Origin: Lactiplantibacillus plajomi | GTDB taxonomy: Bacteria; Bacillota; Bacilli; Lactobacillales; Lactobacillaceae | Length of the DNA: 64,000 nucleotides | Assembly: GCF_005405405.1 (NCBI RefSeq) | Contig: NZ_BJDZ01000001.1 | Location: 89,340-153,339, forward strand | Reading direction: 5' to 3' | Shown here: one piece after another, positions 9,518-17,290 of the stretch | Layout: each line of letters starts with the position of its first letter | Numbering within the stretch: the first letter of the stretch is position 1 | Notes under the pieces: generated by a model | The model's input: the letters and a program-made list of their open reading frames with translations, nothing else | Databases searched by the model: none | What the model was told of the DNA's origin: nothing | Made by a program: the position numbers and the translations under genes

Positions 9518-11374
9518 ATGGATCTTAGACAAGCACTCCGCCAACGGGTCCTCGTCGCGGACGGCGCGATGGGCACCCTGCTATACGGTAATTACGGCAT
9601 CGCTTCTGCCTTTGAAAACTTAAACTTGACCCACCCGGACACGATTTTGCGGGTTCACCAGTCCTATATCAGTGCCGGAGCGGACGTCATTCAAACCAAC
9701 ACTTACGCCGCCAACCGGCTGAAGCTCGCCCGCTACGACCTTGAAGACCAGGTCACGGCCATCAACCAGGCCGCCGTCCACCTCGCCGTTAAGGCCCGTC
9801 AAACGGCCGACCACCCGGTTTACATTTTAGGCACGATCGGTGGTCTGGCCGGCGACACCGACCAAGGCATTCAACGGGCCAGCCAAACAGAAATTCAGGC
9901 CAGCTTAACCGAACAGCTGACGGCACTACTCGCAACCAACCAGTTAGACGGCATTTTGCTAGAAACTTATTACGATTTACCGGAACTGCTCGCCGCCCTC
10001 AAACTGGTGAAACAAGCAACGTCCCTGCCCGTCATTGCCAACGTCTCCATGCTGGCGGCCGGCGTGCTACGCGACGGGACTAGCTTTGCTAGCGCCATTC
10101 GGCAACTCGCCGCGGCCGGGGCGGACGTGGTCGGGACTAACTGCCGTTTGGGACCGTACTACTTAGCCGAATCGTTCAAGCACCTCGCCGTGCCGGCGAC
10201 CATTCAACTGGCCGTTTACCCGAACGCTGGCTTACCGGGGACCGATGCGGCCGGTGACGTCGTTTACGACGGTGAACCAAGTTACTTTCAAAGCTACGCC
10301 GAACGGTTCCGCCAACTAGGGCTTAGTCTGATTGGTGGCTGCTGCGGCACCACGCCGCTACACACCGCCGCTACCGTTCGCGGGCTCAGTAGTCGGGACT
10401 TAGTCAGTCGCCACGTCAGCCAGCACCCGCGCACAACCGCACCACTAACCCCAACGAGCAGTCAGCACCCCTTCTTGACCAAGGTTATCACGCAAAAAAC
10501 GGCGTTAGTCGAACTGGACCCGCCGCGCAATTTTGAAACCGATAAGTTTTTCCGCGGTGCGGCCCGGCTGAAAGCGGCCGGCGTCGACGGCATTACGCTG
10601 TCGGATAATTCACTGGCCGAAGTCCGGATTGCCAACACCACCGTTGCTGCCCAACTCAAACTCAACTACGGGATCAACCCAATCGTTCACCTGACGACCC
10701 GCGATCACAACTTAATTGGCTTACAATCCGAAATCATGGGGCTGCACAGCTTGGGCATCGAAGACATTCTGGCGGTCACCGGTGACCCGGCTAAATTAGG
10801 GGACTTTCCCGGAGCGACCTCGGTCGGCGACGTCCGCTCGGTCGAACTGATCAAGTTGATCAAGAGCTTCAATAGCGGCATCGGTCCGACCGGAAAATCG
10901 TTAAAACAAACTTGTGACTTCCGAGTCGCCGCAGCTTTCAATCCGAACGCCCCACGGACCACGATTTCCACTAAGGGCATCGAACGGAAACTAAGTTACG
11001 GCTGCGACTACCTGATCACCCAACCGGTATTTGACCTGGCCAACGTCACCAAATTAGCGACAGCGCTAGCCGCAAGCGACTTGCACGTGCCGGTATTCGT
11101 CGGCGTAATGCCGCTGGTATCGCGCCGCAACGCCGAGTTTTTACACCACGAAGTTCATGGCATCCGCTTACCGCAAGCCTTGCGCGACCGGATGGCCCAA
11201 GCAGAACTTGACGGTAACGAACGCGCCGTCGGTATTCAAATTGCTAAGGAACTAATCGACGGCATCTGTACGGGTTTCAACGGCGTCCACATCGTGACCC
11301 CCTTTAACCGCTACCGGACGGTCATCGAGCTAGTCAACTACGTCCACCAAAAGAACCTGACGGCAACCGCTTAA
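9518..11374 (+). CDS. yitJ: Bifunctional homocysteine S-methyltransferase / 5,10-methylene-THF reductase (YitJ-type)
   Basis: This 618-aa fusion has an N-terminal homocysteine methyltransferase domain (about 1-285): VADGAMGTLLYG, GTNCRLGP and IGGCCGTTPLH, whose three cysteines bind zinc. The C-terminal MetF-like FAD domain (about 315-610) shows DPPRNFETDKFF, DILAVTGDPA and DYLITQPVFD. The reductase would make 5-methyl-THF for MetE; the N-terminal domain could methylate homocysteine from another donor. No cobalamin-binding module is present. It follows metE by 13 nt and shares its leader. A GGGAGG site precedes the ATG. Confidence 0.93.
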   Translation: MDLRQALRQRVLVADGAMGTLLYGNYGIASAFENLNLTHPDTILRVHQSYISAGADVIQTNTYAANRLKLARYDLEDQVTAINQAAVHLAVKARQTADHPVYILGTIGGLAGDTDQGIQRASQTEIQASLTEQLTALLATNQLDGILLETYYDLPELLAALKLVKQATSLPVIANVSMLAAGVLRDGTSFASAIRQLAAAGADVVGTNCRLGPYYLAESFKHLAVPATIQLAVYPNAGLPGTDAAGDVVYDGEPSYFQSYAERFRQLGLSLIGGCCGTTPLHTAATVRGLSSRDLVSRHVSQHPRTTAPLTPTSSQHPFLTKVITQKTALVELDPPRNFETDKFFRGAARLKAAGVDGITLSDNSLAEVRIANTTVAAQLKLNYGINPIVHLTTRDHNLIGLQSEIMGLHSLGIEDILAVTGDPAKLGDFPGATSVGDVRSVELIKLIKSFNSGIGPTGKSLKQTCDFRVAAAFNPNAPRTTISTKGIERKLSYGCDYLITQPVFDLANVTKLATALAASDLHVPVFVGVMPLVSRRNAEFLHHEVHGIRLPQALRDRMAQAELDGNERAVGIQIAKELIDGICTGFNGVHIVTPFNRYRTVIELVNYVHQKNLTATA

Positions 11375-11381
11375 AAAACTT

Positions 11382-11442
11382 AACGCCTCCGCAACTCACT
11401 TTCATGCTAAAATTAGACATGAATCGTGAATTCGGAGGCGTT
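11382..11442 (+). promoter_or_regulatory. 10-bp inverted repeat pairing with the next gene's ribosome binding site
   Basis: AACGCCTCCG (11382-11391) is the perfect reverse complement of CGGAGGCGTT (11433-11442). The second arm contains the GGAGG of the gene starting at 11447 and is followed by TTTT. In read-through RNA from yitJ it could act as a terminator or hide the ribosome binding site. A possible promoter element TGCTAAAAT lies in the 41-nt loop, so transcripts starting there would lack the first arm. This reading is inference from base pairing. Confidence 0.45.
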
Positions 11443-11446
11443 TTAC

Positions 11447-11806
11447 ATGTTTCTATGGCTACACATCGGCGGCTGGATCTGGCTCGCACTGATGGTGACG
11501 CTGGGCTTGACCCGTCGCGCTATCAAGAGTGCCAACCGCTACTTAATTTTAAGTCGACTCGGTTACCTACTATTAATCATCACCGGCGTCTACCTGGCAA
11601 CGCAAACTTTCGCCACGAACTGGTGGCTCACCTTGCTCAAGGCGGGGCTCGGCTTAGCAACGATCGGACTGACCGAAGTGGCCTTCGCCCGCCTGCAGGA
11701 AAGCCATTTGACCGGCCGTTTACGGGTACTACTAGTTGCCGGCTTTATTTTAACGGCCGGTTGTGGCGTCGGCCTGCACCTCATCGTTAGTGGCCACTGG
11801 TTCTAA
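11447..11806 (+). CDS. YisL-family (DUF1516-like) small membrane protein
   Basis: A 119-aa protein with four predicted membrane helices, roughly at residues 3-22, 33-54, 63-83 and 95-115 (FLWLHIGGWIWLALMVTLG, LSRLGYLLLIITGVYLA, WLTLLKAGLGLATIGLTEVAF, VLLVAGFILTAGCGVGLHLI). Size, His-rich start and helix layout match the YisL/DUF1516 family, whose function is unknown. The ATG at 11447 follows GGAGG at normal distance; an earlier in-frame ATG at 11426 lacks a site. It lies after the metE-yitJ operon and may be separately expressed. Confidence 0.7.
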   Translation: MFLWLHIGGWIWLALMVTLGLTRRAIKSANRYLILSRLGYLLLIITGVYLATQTFATNWWLTLLKAGLGLATIGLTEVAFARLQESHLTGRLRVLLVAGFILTAGCGVGLHLIVSGHWF

Positions 11807-11813
11807 AAAAAGG

Positions 11814-11840
11814 CCCCCGTTTTCGACTAGAAAACTAGGG
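11814..11840 (-). terminator. Rho-independent terminator of the GtrA-like gene
   Basis: On the minus strand, CCC-TAGTTTTC pairs with GAAAAC-GGG around a short loop and is followed by a run of seven T. It sits between the convergent YisL-like and GtrA-like genes. Confidence 0.6.
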
Positions 11841-11858
11841 ACCAATTCATCACATTAT

Positions 11859-12338
11859 TTAAGGCGTGTCGTTCCAATTCCGGCTACCGAGCCGCTTCAT
11901 GAGGTCACGCCGCATCCGCATTTTTTGATTATGTTCCATAAAGATCAGTCGCGAGGTCCCGTAATTAAAGAGCCCTACTAGGACTTGATCAATCACTTTA
12001 ACCAGCATCGGTCCCCAAAACAGGACCGAAATGCCAACAAACATCACGGCCGTATCAAAGAAGTAGGATAAGCCGCGCGTTAGCATGAAGCCGATAAATT
12101 CCCGGCACCAGTGCCAAAAATTAGTCGACTTGGAGCGGAAGACCACCGCCTTGTTCGAAAAAAAGCTGAATAAAGTGGCGATGATCCACGCAATCGTGTT
12201 AGAGAACAGGTAGTGTTCCCCAAGCACTGAATGTAAGACCCAAAAAGCCACAACGTTAACGAGTGCGGCCATAAACCCAAAAATCGCATATTTCCAAAAA
12301 TAATGATATCGCCGGTAGACTTTAGTTAACCACTGCAC
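11859..12338 (-). CDS. GtrA-family membrane protein
   Basis: A 159-aa protein with four membrane helices (about 17-38, 45-66, 88-110, 119-138). The start YHYFWKYAIFGFMAALVNVVAFWVLH and the internal NTIAWIIATLFSFFSNKAVVFRS are typical GtrA-family motifs. Members are thought to move lipid-linked sugars across the membrane or assist glycosyltransferases that decorate wall polymers. No partner glycosyltransferase is adjacent, so the substrate is unknown. The C-terminus is basic and cytoplasmic. Confidence 0.85.
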   Translation of the reverse strand: MQWLTKVYRRYHYFWKYAIFGFMAALVNVVAFWVLHSVLGEHYLFSNTIAWIIATLFSFFSNKAVVFRSKSTNFWHWCREFIGFMLTRGLSYFFDTAVMFVGISVLFWGPMLVKVIDQVLVGLFNYGTSRLIFMEHNQKMRMRRDLMKRLGSRNWNDTP

Positions 12339-12501
12339 TGTCGTTCGCCGCCGTTTCTTAAAATATTTCAGTTAATTAAGCAATAGCCATCATAACCCAT
12401 TCAACGGGGTACTGACAAGCTTTCCTAAAAAATTGGCGTTTGTCAACGCCGTAAACTATACTTAAAGTATTAATCTGCAATTTGTCTTGGAGTGAACGTA
12501 T

Positions 12502-13515
12502 ATGACAACTTTTCTAATCATCTTCGGGCTGCTAATTACCTGCCTGATCTTACTTATTATTGTAATCACTTTGGCTTCTAAAAGCCATCATCTTAAACAG
12601 GACGCCGATAAGCAAGCCGCGTTGTTGAAATCGATCCGGACCCGGCTAGTCCACCAAAGCTTGGCGAATCAGGAACAGGAACGCGAAATCACTAAGCTGA
12701 CGACCCAAAACGAAGGCTTTCGGACCCAGTTACGGACCACGACGCCCCACGCGGTCAAAACGCCGCACACCCGGCGAATTACCGCTAATTCTCGGGCCAT
12801 TTTCCGGTCCTACGTGATTGGCTTAGACTACTACCAAAAGGAATTCGAAGCCGCGTTGAAAGACGCGATCGCCCGCGGTTATTTTAAGCCCTATAATGGC
12901 TATAACGAATCCGGGCTGAAGGCCGACTACCTTTACGATAAAAAATACCGGGTCGATGCCAACGCTAACATTGGCGAAATTCAACTCGTTGAAGAAGTCG
13001 ACGGTCCCCACCGTTCCGTCCGGGTCGACTTGAAAATTGCCGACCACGGTTACACGGTCGGTTACCTACCTAAAAAGCAGGTCAACGAAGCCTTTAACGT
13101 GATCGACATCTACGCCAACTCCGTAATGACCTTGTCTTCGAAGACCCACTTGACCGGTGGTGAGTGGAAGATGGCCATCGACGCGGTCGATGAAATGCAG
13201 TACATGGTCGATCCGAACGCTCAACAACGCGACTTACCGGATTACGGAGCGGTCGGGACACCGCTTAAAATTAAGACTGGGCACAAGTCTTACTTCCTTC
13301 AATTTACGTTGTACGAGTTAGAAATTGACAATGATGAAATTCCGCTATACAGTTTGGTCGACACCGTCGATGGCCAACGCGGTTCGGTCGTGCAAGTTGA
13401 CGCGGCCCCAACCACTTACACGGTGGCGGTCGAATCTGGTTCCAAGGCCGGCCAACGGGTCACGGCAATCCCCGAACAAATTGACCGGGTCATCTGGGTG
13501 CCAAACTGGAAATAA
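12502..13515 (+). CDS. Membrane-anchored protein with coiled coil, HIRAN-like C-terminal region
   Basis: The 337-aa protein starts with one membrane helix (about 4-25), followed by a charged coiled coil (about 28-80) and a soluble domain. Residues about 155-200 (IQLVEEVDGPHRSVRVDLKI and HGYTVGYLPKKQ) weakly resemble HIRAN domains, which share a G-Y-L-P-K element; this is a resemblance by eye. A second beta-rich part follows (about 230-335). TGGAGTG precedes the ATG. A 39-aa membrane peptide and a lipoprotein-like gene follow within 150 bp on the same strand, so it may belong to an uncharacterised envelope operon. Confidence 0.6.
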   Translation: MTTFLIIFGLLITCLILLIIVITLASKSHHLKQDADKQAALLKSIRTRLVHQSLANQEQEREITKLTTQNEGFRTQLRTTTPHAVKTPHTRRITANSRAIFRSYVIGLDYYQKEFEAALKDAIARGYFKPYNGYNESGLKADYLYDKKYRVDANANIGEIQLVEEVDGPHRSVRVDLKIADHGYTVGYLPKKQVNEAFNVIDIYANSVMTLSSKTHLTGGEWKMAIDAVDEMQYMVDPNAQQRDLPDYGAVGTPLKIKTGHKSYFLQFTLYELEIDNDEIPLYSLVDTVDGQRGSVVQVDAAPTTYTVAVESGSKAGQRVTAIPEQIDRVIWVPNWK

Positions 13516-13529
13516 ACGAGGTGCTTACC

Positions 13530-13649
13530 ATGAAACGATTGTTGTTGGTCATCTTCTTATTGGTTAGTATCGGCATCATGGCTAGTAAGGATTACCAAAT
13601 TATTAGTCAGACCCACTACCCGAGTTTGTCACAAGTCACCAACCGTTAG
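13530..13649 (+). CDS. 39-aa single-helix membrane peptide
   Basis: The frame MKRLLLVIFLLVSIGIMASKDYQ continues to a TAG at 13647. One N-terminal hydrophobic helix or signal-like segment (residues 4-18) is followed by a short polar tail. An ACGAGGTG site precedes the ATG. It lies 14 nt after the preceding gene and 13 nt before the lipoprotein-like gene, which supports a real co-transcribed gene. No family is recognised. Confidence 0.5.
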   Translation: MKRLLLVIFLLVSIGIMASKDYQIISQTHYPSLSQVTNR

Positions 13650-13662
13650 GAGGCGCCAATTC

Positions 13663-14088
13663 GTGCGGAGATTCACCTTATTGGGATTCGGAGCGCTCCT
13701 GTTACTCAGTGGCTGCGCTTCACCAGCGGCGACCGGCGTTTCAACAACCCAGCAAAAACGGATTACCGCGGCGGCCCAGTCCGCTTCCAGCCAAGCGAGC
13801 GCTAAGGCCCAGGACGCCAGTGCAAGCCGGCAAACCGGCAAGCAGTACCAGGCGACTGACGACCACATTACCAGTGCGACTAAGGCTGCCGCGGCCGTCC
13901 AACAGGTTTTAGGTGCGCCGCGTGATCAACAGTTCAGTGCCGTTCCAAGCGTCAACGTTGATGGTCGCGGCCACCACTACTACCAAGTTAACGCGTTCAA
14001 GGTCACCGCTGATCAACAGCGCGGCCCGCTCCTGCAACGTTACTTTGTGTATTTAGATGGAAAAATTGTGACGAAACAGTTAGATTAG
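13663..14088 (+). CDS. Putative lipoprotein of unknown function
   Basis: A 141-aa protein starting at GTG 13663, after GGAGGCG. The N-terminus MRRFTLLGFGALLLLSGCAS is a lipoprotein signal peptide with lipobox LSGC (Cys at residue 18). Residues 20-75 are rich in Ala, Ser, Gln and Thr, an extracellular low-complexity stalk; a small beta-like domain follows (GHHYYQVNAFKV, YFVYLDGKIV). It would be anchored on the outer membrane face. It closes the three-gene group that starts at 12502 and is followed by a strong terminator. Confidence 0.68.
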   Translation: MRRFTLLGFGALLLLSGCASPAATGVSTTQQKRITAAAQSASSQASAKAQDASASRQTGKQYQATDDHITSATKAAAAVQQVLGAPRDQQFSAVPSVNVDGRGHHYYQVNAFKVTADQQRGPLLQRYFVYLDGKIVTKQLD

Positions 14089-14095
14089 ACGTAGT

Positions 14096-14141
14096 GTCGC
14101 AGTTGTAAGTGTCATTTGGACATTTACAACTGCGACTTTTT
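14096..14141 (+). terminator. Strong terminator after the lipoprotein-like gene
   Basis: GTCGCAGTTGTAA (14096-14108) pairs perfectly with TTACAACTGCGAC (14124-14136), with additional GTC/GAC pairing inside, followed by a T run. Confidence 0.8.
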
Positions 14142-14188
14142 AATATAAAAAAGGTAACGCCTGCGCGTTACCTTTCCATTAATATAAG

Positions 14189-14262
14189 GGCGGTAGGTGG
14201 GAATCGAACCCACGCGTGCCGGAGCCACAATCCGGTGCGTTAACCACTTCGCCACTACCGCC
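14189..14262 (-). tRNA. tRNA-His (anticodon GTG)
   Basis: The minus strand folds as a cloverleaf starting GGCGGTAG and ending CTACCGCC, giving the eight-base-pair acceptor stem with the extra G-1:C73 pair that is diagnostic for tRNA-His. The anticodon loop TTGTGGC contains GTG, and GGTTCGATTCC forms the T arm. CCA is not encoded. Confidence 0.96.
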
Positions 14263-14418
14263 ATCACGTTGATTAACATCAACACTAACTAGTATACACT
14301 AGTTTAATGGTTTGCATAGGGCGTTTTGACAATTTGCAATTTTTTTTGCATAAATATCAAAAAAGGTTTCTTTTTTGCTGATTATTCGTTATAATTAACG
14401 ATGTTGTTAAATATTCAT

Positions 14419-14502
14419 GCCCCAGTGGCGGAACTGGCAGACGCGCAGCGTTCAGGTCGCTGTATTGGAAACAATGTACAGGTTCGAATCCTGCCTGGGG
14501 CA
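14419..14502 (+). tRNA. tRNA-Leu (anticodon CAG)
   Basis: An 84-nt class II tRNA with acceptor stem GCCCCAG/CTGGGGC and discriminator A. The anticodon stem CAGCG/CGCTG encloses TTCAGGT, giving anticodon CAG. A long variable arm (TGTATTGGAAACAATGTACA) confirms leucine. CCA is not encoded. Confidence 0.95.
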
Positions 14503-14539
14503 TAATTTATCAGCTTTGATGGTACTTAACCATTTGAAA

Positions 14540-14562
14540 CCTCGCTTAAGCGGGGTTTTTAT
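14540..14562 (+). terminator. Terminator after tRNA-Leu
   Basis: CCTCGCTT and AAGCGGGG form a tight hairpin followed by TTTTTATTTTT. Confidence 0.7.
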
Positions 14563-15075
14563 TTTTAACATATATTAAATTTATAAACCATACAATACAG
14601 TAATCAAAATAGTCTTTAGTATGGTTAGTTCAAAAGTATCAAATGATTCTTTTAAAATGTTCTATATAGCAAGATTAGCTCAAAGGTCAGTTTCTGCTTC
14701 AAATAATTCCAGGAACGTATATGCTACTTAGCGTATCAATTTTTAGTCGCACCATCACCCTTATCAACAACATATACAAAAACACGCTATTCAGCCCCAA
14801 GCTGAACAGCGTGTTTCTTTTTAACTGAACAAGCTGATCATTCATCAAGTTAATGAACAGACCAACAACTTGCCATGTAGACTCCCCCAAGTAAAAATGA
14901 ACACTGACCTGACCACCAGCGTCAAAATTACAGCTATTATTTTAGCCAAACTTGGTAACTACAGCAAGCGCCAGTTCACTTTTCAAACGGTTAACTGAAT
15001 AAACATCCGTTAGTACTTAGGTAGCCGTACGTTCACCACCTGACTGTTCAGTTTACAAACTAAACCTGAACAAGC
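14563..15075. other. AT-rich non-coding stretch behind the tRNA genes
   Basis: No credible gene is seen; frames here are short and lack ribosome binding sites. It contains one hairpin (14781-14815) and otherwise looks like eroded sequence. Position behind a tRNA pair is compatible with past insertions, but I see no integrase remnant. Confidence 0.4.
14781..14820 (+). terminator. Isolated hairpin with T-rich tail
   Basis: AACACGCT (14781-14788) pairs with AGCGTGTT (14808-14815), with an inner CAGC/GCTG pair, and is followed by TTCTTTTT. No gene ends close by, so it may be the remnant of a lost gene. Confidence 0.5.
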
Positions 15076-15363
15076 CTACTTACCCGGATCAACCAGCTTA
15101 ACGACCGTTCCGTACCCGGTCACAATCAAAAACCGGGGGGCGACACTCATCTGAGCGATTTCCGTGTTGAAATGCACGTAAATCAGGCCGTCACCATCGT
15201 TATCAGCCGCCTTTTGCAATAGAGCCGGCTTAACCTGTTCAATTAAATCATCAAAGCGTTCAAATTGGTCAATTTCATCCGATTCAAACATTAAGTGTTT
15301 TGTTACTGAAACGACGCCCTTAACCATGTGCGCACGTTGTAAATCTCCGGTTGTCATAAACAT
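15076..15363 (-). CDS. YbjQ/UPF0145-like small protein
   Basis: A 95-aa soluble protein, MFMTTGDLQRAHMVKGVVSV at the start and APRFLIVTGYGTVVKLVDPG at the end, which resembles the YbjQ (heavy-metal-binding-like, UPF0145) fold; the function of that family is unresolved. The middle is acidic. Start: ATG at 15363, about 9 nt after AGGGGG; a TTG at 15372 directly abuts that site and is less likely. Confidence 0.5.
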   Translation of the reverse strand: MFMTTGDLQRAHMVKGVVSVTKHLMFESDEIDQFERFDDLIEQVKPALLQKAADNDGDGLIYVHFNTEIAQMSVAPRFLIVTGYGTVVKLVDPGK

Positions 15364-15480
15364 CGTGTTCAACCCCCTGTCCCCTTAATTTTACTTGATA
15401 TTAGGTCAGCTCGCAAACTGCGGGAAAATAATTGACCATCGCTTGCTGAGAGACTACATTGGGGCTTAGGGAGTGATATT

Positions 15481-15993
15481 TTGACATCAGTAACAGAACT
15501 TTTACAAAAGTATACTTTTGAACCGGTCACCACGACCACCAAGTTTGATCAACATACCTTACCCGTTAATCACCAAGACCGGGTCGTCCCCTTTGGTCAT
15601 TTTAAATTACGACTAAAGAATATTGATAACCAACAAAATTACGACCTAGTCGTCAAGCAACGCTTACAATTGACCGCCCCGTCCGGGTTCCAGTTACGTT
15701 CCCGGCTCCACGGCATCCACGTGACGCACGATTCACAGGCAAAGCAGGCCAGTCACCAAGTCGTGACGACCTTAAAGATCAATCGCGCAACCACTGAACA
15801 GTCGGCACTTAAGCACGACCACGCCAGTCAGATTTGCCAAATTCCAGTCCGTAATCAAGTGGCGAAAAGTTTACCCGATCAAGTTCCGCTATACGCCTTT
15901 ACCGATAGTCACCAGGTGACAATCAACCAACAAGCCATGGCGCAACTATTTTTGCAAGCCATTGGACACCAGAATGGTAAGCTCGCGAGCTAA
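15481..15993 (+). CDS. Hypothetical 170-aa soluble protein
   Basis: The frame starts at TTG 15481, preceded by AGGGAG at about 7 nt. No family is recognised. It has no signal peptide or membrane helix, and is rich in His, Gln and Thr with alternating polar/hydrophobic stretches (FGHFKLRLKNI, YDLVVKQRLQL, FQLRSRLHGIHVT) that suggest beta strands. Codon use is like the surrounding core genes, which supports a real gene. It lies divergent from the YbjQ-like gene and upstream of the OhrR-type regulator; no functional link is visible. Confidence 0.55.
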   Translation: MTSVTELLQKYTFEPVTTTTKFDQHTLPVNHQDRVVPFGHFKLRLKNIDNQQNYDLVVKQRLQLTAPSGFQLRSRLHGIHVTHDSQAKQASHQVVTTLKINRATTEQSALKHDHASQICQIPVRNQVAKSLPDQVPLYAFTDSHQVTINQQAMAQLFLQAIGHQNGKLAS

Positions 15994-16041
15994 CCGTTCA
16001 TAATATTTTACATTTAAATTTATAAGTTCACGTAATATCAA

Positions 16042-16070
16042 TTGCATTTGGCTAATTAATTGCGTACAAT
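16042..16070 (+). promoter_or_regulatory. Promoter and probable autoregulatory region of the OhrR-type gene
   Basis: TTGCAT (16042-16047) and TACAAT (16065-16070) are 17 bp apart. CAATT at 16040 and AATTG at 16058-16062 form an interrupted palindrome across the spacer, a plausible MarR/OhrR operator. The operator reading is inference. Confidence 0.5.
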
Positions 16071-16102
16071 GTACTAGAAAGAGAATCAAGGAGGCTAGTT
16101 TA

Positions 16103-16579
16103 ATGGCAACACCAACCAAAAATATTTTATTAGATGAGCAACTTTGCTTTGCTCTGTATACGGCTAGCAAGCGGTTCAACCGTTTCTACGCGGATGCGTT
16201 AGCGCCATTTAAGCTTACCTATCCCCAGTACATCACGCTTTTGGCCTTGTGGGAAAATAGTCCGATGACGGTACGGGAATTAGGCTCGCACGTCAACCTC
16301 GACAGCGGAACCCTGACCCCATTACTAAAGCGGATGCAAACCCAGGGATGGGTCGAGCGCAAACGCGACGAAAACGATGAACGCCAAGTCAACATTTCAC
16401 TGTCACAAAAGGCAATCGACGCAAAACCCGAAATTTTTGCCCACGTTAACTCGTGCATGGACCTACTGGGCATGGATGAAAAGACGTACAACGAGACGCG
16501 CAACATCGTCAATTTCGCGTCTGAACGGATCAAAGCTGCCGATCCTAAACAAGTTAAGTTTTCCGATGATCAACTTTAA
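16103..16579 (+). CDS. ohrR: MarR-family regulator, OhrR-type
   Basis: This 158-aa winged-helix regulator has LDEQLCFALYTASKRF at residues 10-25, placing Cys15 where OhrR proteins carry their peroxide-sensing cysteine. LTYPQYITLLALWE follows, then the recognition region VRELGSHVNLDSGTLTPLLKRM and the wing VERKRDENDERQVNISL. OhrR represses organic hydroperoxide resistance genes and is released on cysteine oxidation. No ohr gene is next to it here, so the target may be elsewhere; IS debris begins just downstream. AAGGAGG precedes the ATG. Confidence 0.85.
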   Translation: MATPTKNILLDEQLCFALYTASKRFNRFYADALAPFKLTYPQYITLLALWENSPMTVRELGSHVNLDSGTLTPLLKRMQTQGWVERKRDENDERQVNISLSQKAIDAKPEIFAHVNSCMDLLGMDEKTYNETRNIVNFASERIKAADPKQVKFSDDQL

Positions 16580-16649
16580 ATTATAACCAAGTATGAACGG
16601 GTTACAGGAAGACTAACTTGTGTGTATAAATAAAACAGACTGGAAGCTA

Positions 16650-16830
16650 AGTGAAATACAACAAAAAGGTTAGACGAAAGTAAATAATTTTTATACTGCT
16701 GAGGTGTGTTCCTGATATTCGGTTGGGGACATACCTTTTATTTTCAATGACACCCACTGGCAATTAAACCATTCGACATATTCTTTTAAAACTGCTTCAA
16801 GCTCATCTAAGCTTTGGCATGGGGAGAAAT
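16650..16830 (-). mobile_element. IS3-family (IS150-like) remnant: transposase C-terminus and decayed inverted repeat
   Basis: The minus strand from 16830 to the stop at 16691 encodes FSPCQSLDELEAVLKEYVEWFNCQW and GMSPTEYQEH, matching the end of IS3-family OrfB proteins, where YI-x-x-FYN and GLTPxEYR are usual. About 20 bp further, CAAAAAGGTTAGAC resembles the IS150-type terminal repeat but is degraded. The rest of the transposase is missing, so the element is dead. Confidence 0.72.
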
Positions 16831-17140
16831 CCAGTTAACCACTCGGCCTTATTGATAAAGAGGCCTTACACATCCTTAACCTGCAAATGTTAAACAACTG
16901 GTTGCTGCATTCAGATGTCGGTTGAATTATGCAAAAGCCAGCATCCTAGGATACTTTGATTACTAACGCAATTTAGCTCTCATAAGATGATTTCTCATCG
17001 AATCTTCTTTAAATTACACAAAAATAGCGTAATAGTTAATTTTCAACGACTGTCACTATGAAAGTAATTATTTCATATCACCAATTATGATAACAGAGCA
17101 ATCAATATACTAATCTTTTTGCCCTTTATATTTAATAAAA
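16831..17140. other. AT-rich stretch without gene
   Basis: No frame with a ribosome binding site is seen. The sequence is probably more IS debris; a short GGCCTTATTGATAAAGAGGCC hairpin at about 16850-16872 is present, without a T run. Confidence 0.35.
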
Positions 17141-17184
17141 GCTACTTTGTGAAAGTTCTAGAGATTTTCACAAAGCAGCTTTTC
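17141..17184. terminator. Hairpin with T-rich flank upstream of the AT-rich membrane gene
   Basis: GCTACTTTGTGAAA (17141-17154) pairs with TTTTCACAAAGCAGC (17165-17179), with one mismatch, followed by TTTTCATTT. It may insulate the next gene from IS transcription. Confidence 0.5.
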
Positions 17185-17290
17185 ATTTGGACATTTATGC
17201 TACTTTTTCTTATAGAATTTTAGACAATTCAACTGATGCTCGTATTCATGCTATAATACTCAAGGTTTATCTTAATAAAAGGAGTTGGAC

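Noticed and set aside
14699..14890. 62-codon minus-strand frame behind the tRNA genes
   Set aside because: No ribosome binding site, contains the hairpin at 14781-14815, and the composition looks non-coding.
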